A stretch of 64,000 nucleotides of DNA, taken from the NCBI RefSeq assembly GCF_002954585.1, contig NZ_MSCI01000001.1, positions 496,001-560,000 of the forward strand, given 5' to 3'. Below are positions 18,149-26,720 of the stretch, piece by piece. The position numbers and the translations under genes were made by a program. Under the pieces are notes generated by a model. The model was not told the origin of the DNA and made no database searches. It saw only the letters and a program-made list of their open reading frames with translations. Every line of letters begins with the position of its first letter. The stretch's first letter is position 1. The stretch is from Vibrio chagasii (GTDB lineage: Bacteria; Pseudomonadota; Gammaproteobacteria; Enterobacterales; Vibrionaceae).

Positions 18149-19231
18149 TTGGAATTACTCGCGATAGAGTTTCTTGGTAAACCGCTTCGTTTAGAAGGAT
18201 CGATGGCAGGGTGGCAGCAGCTATTTTGGGACAACACATTAGTGTCTCAATTAGATGCGACTTCGGAAGACGGTGATGTGCGTACACACACATTTTTGCT
18301 TCGTTCTGATGAAGAAACGTTGCAGTGTCACGTTGAGTCTACGGTTCAGTGGCAACCTTTTGAGATGGCTTATAAGGCGCTGGTTAACGGAAAAGTCGTC
18401 ACCGAAGGAAGCCGTAATACTAAAGACATCGAGCAGCAAACTCCGGTTGTGGCACCTAAACCTGAAAAGCGCTTTAGCCTGATTGGGTTAATATCACTTG
18501 GAATGAAAGCGCTCAAGAGCGCTAAGTTGATTAAAGTAGTACTTGCATCTGCAAGTTTAGCGGCATATTCGTGGCTATTCTCTATCCAGTTCGCTCTCGC
18601 TTTGATCGCTTGCTTGATGTTCCATGAATACGGACATATTAGAGCCATGAAATACTTTGGTATGAAAACAAAAGGTATTTATCTTATCCCCTTCCTCGGT
18701 GGTTTAGCTCTCTCTGATGAAAAGATTAATACACGATGGCAAGATGTCGTTATCTCAATCATGGGGCCTTTGTTTGGGCTGATATTGTCGCTTGTGTTTA
18801 CCGTTTTGTATTGGGTGACAGGCGAAATGTTCTTTGCTGGCCTTGCGGTATTTAATGCCTTACTGAACTTATTCAACTTGCTGCCAATTTTGCCTCTCGA
18901 TGGCGGTCATGTTCTAAAAAGTATTAGCTTTTCAATGAACAGCGTGCTCGGTATCGTTCTGTGTGTCGCAGCCGCGGTTGCTGGAGTTGTTCTTAGTTAT
19001 CAGCTAAATCTAAGTCTGTTTGGCTTCTTATTAATTATGGGGAGTGTTGAAATCCTGTTTGAATGGAGAGGGCGCCACCATAGCCATTTATTACCACTAG
19101 ATAGATATGGCCAAGTAGTTTCTTTCCTTTGGTATGTAGGTCTAGTGTCTAGTTTGATCGGCGTTATTTGGTATTTCGCGTCTACGGGAGACCAGCTATT
19201 AAGCCTACCGTTACAGATCCTTGGTACTTAG
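18149..19231 (+). CDS. Site-2 protease (M50) family membrane metalloprotease
   Basis: 360 residues. The zinc site is MFHEYGHIRA (HExxH) in a membrane helix, and the third ligand region reads NLLPILPLDGGHVL. Six or so TM segments follow a ~110-residue soluble N-terminal domain. S2P enzymes cleave substrates within the membrane. The start is TTG 18149 with TTGGAA upstream; the next ATG would cut into the N-terminal domain. A terminator follows at 19277-19310. The substrate is unknown. Confidence 0.82.
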   Translation: MELLAIEFLGKPLRLEGSMAGWQQLFWDNTLVSQLDATSEDGDVRTHTFLLRSDEETLQCHVESTVQWQPFEMAYKALVNGKVVTEGSRNTKDIEQQTPVVAPKPEKRFSLIGLISLGMKALKSAKLIKVVLASASLAAYSWLFSIQFALALIACLMFHEYGHIRAMKYFGMKTKGIYLIPFLGGLALSDEKINTRWQDVVISIMGPLFGLILSLVFTVLYWVTGEMFFAGLAVFNALLNLFNLLPILPLDGGHVLKSISFSMNSVLGIVLCVAAAVAGVVLSYQLNLSLFGFLLIMGSVEILFEWRGRHHSHLLPLDRYGQVVSFLWYVGLVSSLIGVIWYFASTGDQLLSLPLQILGT

Positions 19232-19276
19232 TACCTTGCTATACAGTAAATGTCAGCACAGAAGCTGACGAAACGA

Positions 19277-19310
19277 AAAACGCCCTAACCATTTGGATAG
19301 GGCGTTTTTT
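19277..19310 (+). terminator. Terminator after the M50 protease gene
   Basis: AACGCCCTA / TAGGGCGTT stem with a long T run; it may also act for the convergent M48 gene. Confidence 0.88.
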
Positions 19311-19359
19311 TATCAGGTGTTAGTCAAACTCTACTATAAAGGTTCTATTCGCATTGAGA

Positions 19360-20148
19360 CTAGGCTTTGCAGTTTGGCCTTGCGACGTTTGATTTTGGCA
19401 ACGTCGTGATCTTGGACTGTAGATCTTTGATTCGAGTACTGTGAGAAGGGTGTGTCGATAGTAATTCTGGTGGTTGGCTTCCGCCAGATGCTTTCGCCAT
19501 GTTTTGCCATAAGTCGACACTCTGCCTTGGGTCGAAACCGGCTTGTGCCATATACTCTAAACCAACGATGTCGGCCTCAGATTCTTGTGTACGACCATAA
19601 GGTAAAATCACGCCATACTGGACACCTAAACCTAACGCAGCCATGGTTACACCTTGATATTGCTTGTATTCAGATGAACCCAAAGCAACACTCGTAATCG
19701 ATAAACCTGTATTGGCGATCTGTGATTGGGACAAACGTTCGTTACTGTGATCAGCTAAAACGTGTGCGACTTCGTGTCCTATAACGGTCGCTAGTTGATC
19801 TTGATTTACAGCTACGTTAAGTAGCCCAGTGTACACACCAATTTTACCACCAGGTAAGGCAAACGCGTTTACTTGGTCACTATCAAAAACAACCACTTCC
19901 CATTCGCTGAAACCTTGCTTAGGGATATGTTGAGTAATGCTATTCGTTACACATTGTACGTAAGCGTTGGTCTTTGCATCTTTACTGATAGGTTGCTCTT
20001 TCTTCATCTGTTCGAAAGATTGTGCACCAAGCTGAGACATATCTTTGTCTGAAAAGAGCAGCAATTGATTTCTTCCCGTTGGGGAAGCGCTGCACGCCGT
20101 TAAGCCTGCGAGTGTGAGAAGCGAGGCAAACTTCATCCATGACGTCAT
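19360..20148 (-). CDS. M48-family metalloprotease lipoprotein (LoiP/YggG-like)
   Basis: About 262 residues. The lipobox is LTAC-S after a short hydrophobic signal. The zinc motif is VIGHEVAHVLADH, and the third ligand lies in TQESEADIVGLEYMAQAG. The family (LoiP, BepA and relatives) degrades or assembles misfolded envelope proteins. The chosen ATG at 20148 has GAGG upstream at good spacing; the ORF extends 11 codons further with no lipoprotein logic. The convergent neighbour is a site-2 protease, so two envelope proteases sit together, but separately transcribed. Confidence 0.85.
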   Translation of the reverse strand: MTSWMKFASLLTLAGLTACSASPTGRNQLLLFSDKDMSQLGAQSFEQMKKEQPISKDAKTNAYVQCVTNSITQHIPKQGFSEWEVVVFDSDQVNAFALPGGKIGVYTGLLNVAVNQDQLATVIGHEVAHVLADHSNERLSQSQIANTGLSITSVALGSSEYKQYQGVTMAALGLGVQYGVILPYGRTQESEADIVGLEYMAQAGFDPRQSVDLWQNMAKASGGSQPPELLSTHPSHSTRIKDLQSKITTLPKSNVARPNCKA

Positions 20149-20303
20149 ACAATATCCTCTGTGTATTCGGTTTTTATGCATGTTAACATCAACTTGCGTA
20201 ATGGCTAATAGCTATAAAATAACTTATTAGATGTAAGACACGAACAGACACCATTAGCGAAATCTGCTCAAGCGATAACGATATCAATAATTAAGGACCC
20301 CGC

Positions 20304-20729
20304 ATGACCATTTGGAAAAAGCCTGTTGACCTAGATACCTTCAACGCAACCTCAAAGAATACCTTAATTGAGCACCTCAACATTGTTTATACCGAGGTAA
20401 ACGACAATTCATTAGTGGCGACGATGCCAGTTTGTCACTTCACTCACCAACCACTTGGTATGCTTCATGGTGGCGCTTCCGTTGTGCTTGCAGAAACATT
20501 AGGCTCATTAGCAGCAAATTTCAGTGTGCCAGAAGGCTACTACTGTGTCGGACTCGATATCAACGCGAATCATGTAAGGTCGATGCGTGAAGGGCATGTA
20601 ATCGGTACCGCTGAGCCTATTCACCTTGGTGTATCGACACAAGTATGGCAGATAAACATCACTGACGAGCGTCAACGCTTGGTTTGTACAAGTCGTCTAA
20701 CCATTGCAGTAAAAAAGCACAAGCGATAA
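20304..20729 (+). CDS. menI: 1,4-dihydroxy-2-naphthoyl-CoA thioesterase (hotdog fold, MenI)
   Basis: 141 residues. The hotdog core QPLGMLHGGASVVLAETLGS carries the catalytic acid (E) opposite HGG; INANHVRSMREGHVIG and STQVWQINITD also match E. coli YdiI/MenI closely. It releases 1,4-dihydroxy-2-naphthoate from its CoA ester in menaquinone synthesis; relatives have broad acyl-CoA activity, so the physiological substrate is inferred. Confidence 0.85.
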   Translation: MTIWKKPVDLDTFNATSKNTLIEHLNIVYTEVNDNSLVATMPVCHFTHQPLGMLHGGASVVLAETLGSLAANFSVPEGYYCVGLDINANHVRSMREGHVIGTAEPIHLGVSTQVWQINITDERQRLVCTSRLTIAVKKHKR

Positions 20730-20806
20730 CTCGCTAGACAGTTAGGCTCATTGTGAGCACCGGTTTTAACTCCATTACCCAACCATAATCCTAGTTTGAG
20801 AAATCC

Positions 20807-21040
20807 ATGGTCATAACCTTTAAAAGTGGAAAAGTCATTGCAACAGCACATGAGCTTGTTGTGCGTTTAGATGGTGAACATAGAGTCACGCTACAAGCAC
20901 AGGTCGATGCCGTTCAACTGATCGGAAAAGGGGCAAATGTCATCTCCGCAAACGGCTCTGAATGTAAGTGGTCAATTAAACTCGACGACGAGCAACAACT
21001 ACGCGACATTGCCAATGAGATTGGCTGTGTTGTCATGTAA
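20807..21040 (+). CDS. Small conserved protein, probably DUF3389
   Basis: 77 residues, acidic and soluble: MVITFKSGKVIATAHELVVR ... ANVISANGSECKWSIKLDDE. It resembles the Vibrio family DUF3389 as I remember it. No function is known. It lies 77 bases after menI in the same direction and may share its transcript. Confidence 0.65.
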   Translation: MVITFKSGKVIATAHELVVRLDGEHRVTLQAQVDAVQLIGKGANVISANGSECKWSIKLDDEQQLRDIANEIGCVVM

Positions 21041-21201
21041 ATCATAGCCTCTAAGCACTTTTGGTGCTTGTCGCCTCTCTATATTTGAGTAGGGCTGCCT
21101 AAATTCGATAATTCTGTGTAAAAACATTATCAGTTAGATTGATTTTCGCTAGTAAAATGAGGAAACTGAATTCAATATCCTTTGATTAAGTTTTCCTCTT
21201 T

Positions 21202-22893
21202 ATGAGTAGCCCAAGACTTCGCGTTCAATTCGAAACCCTATTTGAATACTTCGATGGTAAAGACTCTGATGTTCAGCTTGATGACATAACAGATGTGCTC
21301 TGTTGTACCCGTCGAAATGCTAGAATGGTTCTCAACAAGCTCGAAGAAGAGGGCTGGGTAGAGTGGCTACCTGCAGCTGGTCGAGGTAAGTTATCCCAAC
21401 TCATTTTTAAGCAGAACCGTTGTGACGTTAGCGAGAACCTGGCTAGACGCTATTTAGAAGAAGGGAAGATTGGACAGGCATTATCTGTTCTTGATCAAAA
21501 TGCCGCGAAGCTAACTCAAGTCATCCAAAACTACTTGGGCGTTCAGTACCAAGAGGGTGAACAGGTTATCCGTTTGCCTTACTATCGTCCGCTCTCCATG
21601 CTTAACCCGACCAAGTCGATGCGTCGTTCAGAGCAACACATCGCCTGCCAAGTGTTTAGTGGTTTGACTCGCTTGGATGAAAATGACCAGTTACAGCCTG
21701 ATCTTGCGCATTCTTGGCAAAAAATCAGTGATTATCAATGGCGGTTTTTCTTAAGGCCAGGGGTTCGCTTCCATAACGGCGAACCACTTATGACAAATCA
21801 TGTTGTTGATACGCTGCTAGCACTAGAACCACTCAACATGTTCTCCCATATTAAAGACGTATCATCTCCGGCCAATTGCGTGGTTGATGTCTTTCTCACA
21901 CGCCCAGATAAATACTTCCCGCTTGCACTCACAGAATCTGTTGCAAAAGTAACGTTACCGATGATTTTACGAGGGGAGGACTACGATATTCGTCCAATTG
22001 GTACTGGACCGTATCGCATTGAGAAGAATGACGAAAAACAACTCGTGTTAACCGCTTTTAACGGCTACTTTGGGTTTAGACCCTTGATCGACCGAGTGGA
22101 AGTTTGGGTTGTAGACGAAGCCTATTCATCGATGGTTTATCCGAGCCTTTCCAAGCCGGTTATCGCTGATCGCGGTGATAGTGATGAGGTAGAACTAGAC
22201 CCGGGATGTACCTATCTACTACTCAATAGAAAGAAAGGTATAGCGAAGGACCCAGCATGGGCTGAGTTTTTGTCTAATGCTCTAAATGCTGCCGATCTTT
22301 TTGTGCATATCCCCAAAGAGACGGTTATTGATTTGGGCGTATTGCATGCTTACGGCATCAAACCAGGTTGGTACGATATCAAGTTAAAAGTCCCAGTATG
22401 TCCACCAGCCGATACTAAGCCTTCGATTAAATTAGCATATCAATGCCAACACCCTATGTTTCCTACGCTTGCCAAGGCCATTGTTACGGTACTCAAGCAA
22501 TATAACGTCGATGTGGAGCTTTTCGGCTATGAAACCGATCCACCACATGCGGATGACGTGGATATTTGGATTAACCCTATGGGAATTGCAAATAACAGAG
22601 ACGATGCGTTGGCATGCTGGCTTATGGATTACAGTTTTCTTGATGAATCGAGCCCGGCAGAAGACTTTGATCAATGGTGTCATATGATTGATCGTTGGCG
22701 CTCAGGTGAATTTGAACAATTCCCGGCAAGGCAGCTTGGTAAACAACTGGTACAAAGCAACCAGTTGATACCTATGTTCCACTGTTGGTTAGGAGTAAAT
22801 AAAGACCAGTGCGGTACCTTACAAAACGCGAAGTGTAATGCGCTTGGTTGGTTCGATTTTAGCCAAGTTTGGGTTAAACCTGACGTTGACTAA
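21202..22893 (+). CDS. sgrR: SgrR-family transcriptional regulator
   Basis: 563 residues. The N-terminal winged-helix domain (DVLCCTRRNARMVLNKLEEEGWVEW) is followed by an extracellular-solute-binding type 5 domain (LTRLDENDQLQPDLAHSWQKI, RPGVRFHNGEP, IGTGPYRIEK). In E. coli SgrR senses glucose-phosphate stress and activates the small RNA SgrS and the setA operon. Here it is followed 30 bases later by an EamA-type transporter gene, an arrangement analogous to a regulator-exporter pair. No sgrS-like RNA is evident upstream. Confidence 0.82.
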   Translation: MSSPRLRVQFETLFEYFDGKDSDVQLDDITDVLCCTRRNARMVLNKLEEEGWVEWLPAAGRGKLSQLIFKQNRCDVSENLARRYLEEGKIGQALSVLDQNAAKLTQVIQNYLGVQYQEGEQVIRLPYYRPLSMLNPTKSMRRSEQHIACQVFSGLTRLDENDQLQPDLAHSWQKISDYQWRFFLRPGVRFHNGEPLMTNHVVDTLLALEPLNMFSHIKDVSSPANCVVDVFLTRPDKYFPLALTESVAKVTLPMILRGEDYDIRPIGTGPYRIEKNDEKQLVLTAFNGYFGFRPLIDRVEVWVVDEAYSSMVYPSLSKPVIADRGDSDEVELDPGCTYLLLNRKKGIAKDPAWAEFLSNALNAADLFVHIPKETVIDLGVLHAYGIKPGWYDIKLKVPVCPPADTKPSIKLAYQCQHPMFPTLAKAIVTVLKQYNVDVELFGYETDPPHADDVDIWINPMGIANNRDDALACWLMDYSFLDESSPAEDFDQWCHMIDRWRSGEFEQFPARQLGKQLVQSNQLIPMFHCWLGVNKDQCGTLQNAKCNALGWFDFSQVWVKPDVD

Positions 22894-22923
22894 TAAGCGA
22901 ATAGCTTCAGCAAGGGAATAATA

Positions 22924-23834
22924 ATGCAAACCGTCTTAGTGACATTAATTACGCTGGTGGCCTTTGCGGCAAATTCCGTGCTTTGTCGATGGGCATTGAT
23001 GGATCAAACCATCGATCCTTTGAGTTTTTCTGTTATACGCATTTTATCTGGCGCATTTACTCTATTGATTTTGCTAGGTATAGCGTCCCAGAATAGCAAT
23101 AACACAACTGAATCTAGTCCTATATCGCTGTTTTCTAAGCTCAAATCTCAATTCAGTCTAGTCTCCATATTGTCATTGCTTGTTTACATGTTCGGTTTCT
23201 CTTTTGCTTACTTAGAGCTGGGAGCAGGGCTTGGCGCGTTAGTTCTGTTTGTTGCGGTGCAATTTACCATAATCGCGGCTCATCTCATCTCATCTCAGGC
23301 AATAATATGTCCTTAATTGAGTGGGCTGGCTGTCTGCTCTCTGTTTCAGGGCTCGTTTATTTGCTAGTGCCGACCAGTTCAACAATTACACCTGATTTAG
23401 TTTCAATTTCGCTAATGTCATTGGCGGGTATCGGGTGGGGTATTTATACCTTGGCTGGCAAGCGATCTTCAAATGCCCTGATGTCAATAACGGCTAACTT
23501 TGGGTTCTGTTCTTTGATTGTCTTGGTGTTCATATCACCGTGGCTCGTAGCACCAAGTAAAGCTCTTGATATTTCGATGTCTGAACAAGGGATCATTTAT
23601 GCCGTGTTGTCTGGCTCTGTCGCTTCAGGTGTGGGTTACAGTTTATGGTACTACGTAGTGAAGAGGCTCAATACTGTTGTGGCATCAATCGCACAGCTTT
23701 CGGTTCCGATTATTGCAACACTCGGTGGCGTACTGTTGCTCTCGGAGCCTCTCACCATGCAATTCGTTATTTCATCAACCACCATATTAGTCGGCATAAG
23801 CTTAGTGCTTGTAGCGCCTAAACTTAAACAATAA
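22924..23834 (+). pseudogene. EamA/DMT transporter gene split by a one-unit CTCAT frameshift
   Basis: Two ORFs (22924-23316, 130 residues; 23307-23834, 175 residues) are the two halves of one ten-TM drug/metabolite transporter. The first ends ...VQFTIIAAHLISSQAIICP; the second starts MSLIEWAGCLLSVSGLVYLL. The break sits on a CTCAT tandem repeat (23279-23297). Removing exactly one 5-base unit gives the reading AAHLISGNNMSLIEWAG and one open frame of ~300 residues, the normal family size. The rest of both halves is intact, so the gene is either phase-variable and OFF here, or a very recent pseudogene. It follows sgrR by 30 bases. Confidence 0.85.
23279..23297. repeat. CTCAT pentanucleotide tandem repeat (3.8 copies)
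   Basis: CTCAT x3 plus CTCA. A five-base unit changes the reading frame when copies are gained or lost, so slippage can switch the transporter gene on or off. Confidence 0.95.
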
Positions 23835-23853
23835 GAATCAGCACGTTACCTTT

Positions 23854-24105
23854 ATGGCGAAACCAAACAAGAAGCAACCCACGAAAACCGTTCAAATATT
23901 TTGCGCGAAGTGCAAAACACAGTTATTCAAATATCGAAAAGGCGGTAAGGGTGCGCTCGTAAAATGTTTTAAGGAAAGGATTGTCGAAGACTTTACGACA
24001 GAGCCCTGCATTTGCCCTGAATGTGGAATTGAGTTTGCTCGAGATACCTTAGTACGAGGCACACCCGCATTTAAGTTCGTGGGTGGTAAGGTCACGATGA
24101 AATAG
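23854..24105 (+). CDS. Small zinc-ribbon protein of unknown function
   Basis: 83 basic residues with two CxxC pairs (CAKCKTQ and CICPECG), spaced to bind one zinc. No enzyme motif. The start lies 19 bases after the EamA frame. A terminator follows at 24124-24160. A nucleic-acid-binding role is plausible from composition only. Confidence 0.75.
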   Translation: MAKPNKKQPTKTVQIFCAKCKTQLFKYRKGGKGALVKCFKERIVEDFTTEPCICPECGIEFARDTLVRGTPAFKFVGGKVTMK

Positions 24106-24123
24106 CCTTGAAGCTAAAACACA

Positions 24124-24160
24124 AAAAATGCCACAACGTAAAGCACGTGTGGCATTTGAA
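24124..24160. terminator. Bidirectional terminator between convergent genes
   Basis: AAATGCCACA / TGTGGCATTT stem between the zinc-ribbon and DUF2238 genes. Confidence 0.7.
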
Positions 24161-24197
24161 ATTGTATCTTTAATAACTGAGTTAACGCAGTGCTTGG

Positions 24198-24806
24198 CTA
24201 CACTTTAGTGCGCCCTTGAACCTTGAGAAGCAGCAGTGAGACGATCGCTCCGGTCGTATCACATAGCATGTCCTTTTGCGCATCCCAAATATCACCTTGT
24301 GATCCAAGGAAAGCGATACCTTCATCACCACCTGCGATTTCTGCATACCACCACTCAATAATTTCATAACCTGCTGCAACACTCATGATGGCAAACAGTG
24401 CGAAGAAGCACGCAATCAGGGGCTGAGCTAGCTTCTTACGAATAAGATACTCAGCGAGTGGGTAGGCATAAAGTCCAATAGAGAAGTGTGCGACTCTATC
24501 AAAATTGTTGCGCTCAGAGCCAATTAACTGATTAAACCAATCGAACGGAACTTCCGCAAAAGTGTACTTAGCGCCAATCGTATGTAGTGCCAACCAAATG
24601 AACATCAAAAGATAAGCGGTTTTTGAAAACGTTAATTTAGTCGATAACCACCAAATCCCGGCAAGAATCAGTAGGGCGGGTACGATTTCTGCGATCCAAA
24701 CTGCTCTTGAAGACGGCGCAAACGCTGAGAATAGAAAAACAACGAGATACAACGCAGTAAGCGAGAGTAGAGGTCTATTTTGAGCAAGTGGCGTAATTGT
24801 CATCAT
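24198..24806 (-). CDS. DUF2238 family inner-membrane protein (YjdF-like)
   Basis: 202 residues, six hydrophobic segments. Diagnostic phrases are NNFDRVAHFSIGLYAYPLAE, AAGYEIIEWWYAEIAG and SQGDIWDAQKDMLCDTTGA, with conserved acidic and His residues in loops. The family function is unknown. It is single, convergent with the zinc-ribbon gene. Confidence 0.8.
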   Translation of the reverse strand: MMTITPLAQNRPLLSLTALYLVVFLFSAFAPSSRAVWIAEIVPALLILAGIWWLSTKLTFSKTAYLLMFIWLALHTIGAKYTFAEVPFDWFNQLIGSERNNFDRVAHFSIGLYAYPLAEYLIRKKLAQPLIACFFALFAIMSVAAGYEIIEWWYAEIAGGDEGIAFLGSQGDIWDAQKDMLCDTTGAIVSLLLLKVQGRTKV

Positions 24807-25002
24807 CAGATCCTATATAAGTTTTATGTATAGTTACACAATAATGAACACCGTTCAATTGAGTTTTAATTACCAAAATTGTTGAAAAGTGGCGTTATCG
24901 CCCAGTATCTAGACAAACGGTTGCGAGAGTTTCACTAAAGTTTGATTTACAACAAAGCGAACCATAAAATCCCCGTATCACTACATAACAAGAAAGAAAG
25001 TC

Positions 25003-25842
25003 ATGAAACTGGAAACTGTCGATTATCTTGCTGACGACGCAGCAGAACAATTTGTTCGCTCTTTACGTGAAACTGGATTTGGCGTACTGAAAAACCACCC
25101 AATCCCGAAAGAGCTTGTTGAGTCAATTTACGAGAACTGGTACCAATTCTTTATCTCTGAGGAGAAAGAGAACTTCCACTTCAATGTTGAAACACAAGAT
25201 GGATATTTTCCACCTTCAGTGTCTGAAGTTGCAAAGGGCCACACGGTAAAAGACATTAAAGAGTACTTCCACGTATACCCTTGGGGTCAAATTCCTGAGC
25301 AGCTTAAAGAGCAGATTCTAGATTACTACCAACGCGCTAATGCTTTTGCTCAAGAGCTATTAGGTTGGGTTGAAGCTCACGCACCTCAAGAAGTACAAGA
25401 AAAGTTCTCTATCGCTCTATCAGAAATGATCAACGGCAGCGAACAAACTCTACTTCGCGTACTTCACTACCCACCGATGCAAGGTGATGAAGAACCAGGA
25501 GCTATCCGTGCTGCAGCACACGAAGACATTAACCTTCTTACTGTGCTACCTGCAGCGAACGAGCCAGGCCTCCAAGTTAAATCTCAAAACAACGAGTGGC
25601 TTGATGTGCCTTGTGACTTCGGCAACATGATCATCAACATCGGTGATATGCTTCAAGAAGCGTCTGGTGGCTACTTCCCATCAACGACTCACCGTGTAAT
25701 TAACCCAACTGGCGCACGCCAAGAAAAATCACGCATCTCACTGCCTCTTTTCTTGCACCCTAAACCAGAGGTGGTTCTATCTGAAAAGTACACAGCAAAT
25801 GAGTACCTAATGGAGCGCTTAAGAGAATTAGGCGTTATCTAA
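25003..25842 (+). CDS. 2-oxoglutarate/Fe(II)-dependent oxygenase (IPNS-like)
   Basis: 279 residues. The iron triad is visible as AAHEDINLLTVL (HxD) and TTHRVINP (distal His), and the 2-oxoglutarate-binding Arg lies in SRISLPLFLHP (RxS). The N-terminal DIOX_N part includes ETGFGVLKNHPIPKELVESI. Length and motifs fit the isopenicillin-N-synthase superfamily, but the substrate is unknown. It is flanked by a long upstream gap and a strong terminator, hence monocistronic. Confidence 0.88.
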   Translation: MKLETVDYLADDAAEQFVRSLRETGFGVLKNHPIPKELVESIYENWYQFFISEEKENFHFNVETQDGYFPPSVSEVAKGHTVKDIKEYFHVYPWGQIPEQLKEQILDYYQRANAFAQELLGWVEAHAPQEVQEKFSIALSEMINGSEQTLLRVLHYPPMQGDEEPGAIRAAAHEDINLLTVLPAANEPGLQVKSQNNEWLDVPCDFGNMIINIGDMLQEASGGYFPSTTHRVINPTGARQEKSRISLPLFLHPKPEVVLSEKYTANEYLMERLRELGVI

Positions 25843-25862
25843 TTAGTCAGACTTCATACTCT

Positions 25863-25889
25863 AAAGGCCAGCATCATGCTGGCCTTTTT
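25863..25889 (+). terminator. Terminator after the oxygenase gene
   Basis: AAGGCCAGCAT / ATGCTGGCCTT stem with T run. Confidence 0.9.
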
Positions 25890-26005
25890 GTTGTTTGAAC
25901 AATTAACTAATTGAAATTTATTTAGTTTGAAACTCGACAAACCACGACAGATCGCTTTCAATTAATAATACACACAAATGCATATGGTAACGGGCCCAAT
26001 TAATC

Positions 26006-26641
26006 ATGTTAGACAACCCAGAATCATCGAGCCACCAAGACGTGAGTCGTCATTTTTATGCTCATATGGAAAACCCGTTACTCTGGCCAATAATGGAAGT
26101 GCTCAAACAAAAGCCAAGTGGGTGGAAGGTGCATACCTTGGCTGCGCATCTTAATGAACTCGGTTTCGTTCCAGTGTTAGACCAAGTTCCAGAGAAGGAG
26201 TTATTCAAGAAGAACTTCTTAATCATGAACGCGCTCTACCAACTGCAAGAGGCACTCTACCCAGATAATTGGCTTCAAGTTCAGGCGATGGACATAGAGC
26301 TAATGTGTGGCCGGTATCATGGAAGCACACACGCTATTGACCACCAAGACCCGTTACGTGAGTACTATGTTGACTGGTCGAACTATGAGGCCGAAGAGGG
26401 TGAAGTTAAGAGGCTGTTGAATGAGTTTTGGACTCGATATAAAAAGTATGTCGGCGGTGTCGAAACAGACATGGATCGAAGCCGAGCGTTGAGTCTGTTT
26501 GAATTACCGCTCGACGCTTCACCGGAAGAAATTCGTAAGCAGTGGAGACGGCTAGCGCTTCGCTGGCACCCAGATAGAGATAAAGGAAACACGGCTCAGT
26601 TTCAAAGATTGTGCGAAGCGTGGCACGTCTTGAGAAGCTAA
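26006..26641 (+). CDS. DnaJ-related protein with C-terminal J domain
   Basis: 211 residues. The N-terminal ~120 residues match the DNAJ-related domain (NPLLWPIMEVLKQKPSGWKV, NFLIMNALYQLQEAL). The C-terminal J domain has ASPEEIRKQWRRLALRWHPD, with the HPD motif needed to stimulate DnaK ATPase. J domains are normally N-terminal, so this is the reversed layout typical of this gammaproteobacterial family. Client unknown. Confidence 0.82.
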   Translation: MLDNPESSSHQDVSRHFYAHMENPLLWPIMEVLKQKPSGWKVHTLAAHLNELGFVPVLDQVPEKELFKKNFLIMNALYQLQEALYPDNWLQVQAMDIELMCGRYHGSTHAIDHQDPLREYYVDWSNYEAEEGEVKRLLNEFWTRYKKYVGGVETDMDRSRALSLFELPLDASPEEIRKQWRRLALRWHPDRDKGNTAQFQRLCEAWHVLRS

Positions 26642-26675
26642 AATTCTCAGCTAGATGTATTGTGGTTTATGAACA

Positions 26676-26706
26676 AAAAAGCCCCACTTTAGACAAGTGG
26701 GGCTTT
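26676..26706. terminator. Bidirectional terminator between dnaJ-related and PBP2 genes
   Basis: AAAGCCCCACTT / AAGTGGGGCTTT stem with A-rich and T-rich sides. Confidence 0.85.
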
Positions 26707-26720
26707 ATACATTTTGTCAG

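Noticed and set aside
21041..21201. SgrS-like small RNA upstream of sgrR
   Set aside because: No terminator with an Hfq-type poly-T tail or ptsG-pairing segment could be recognised.
23279..23310. Programmed ribosomal frameshift in the EamA gene
   Set aside because: There is no slippery heptamer or stimulator; the exact one-unit repeat explanation is simpler.
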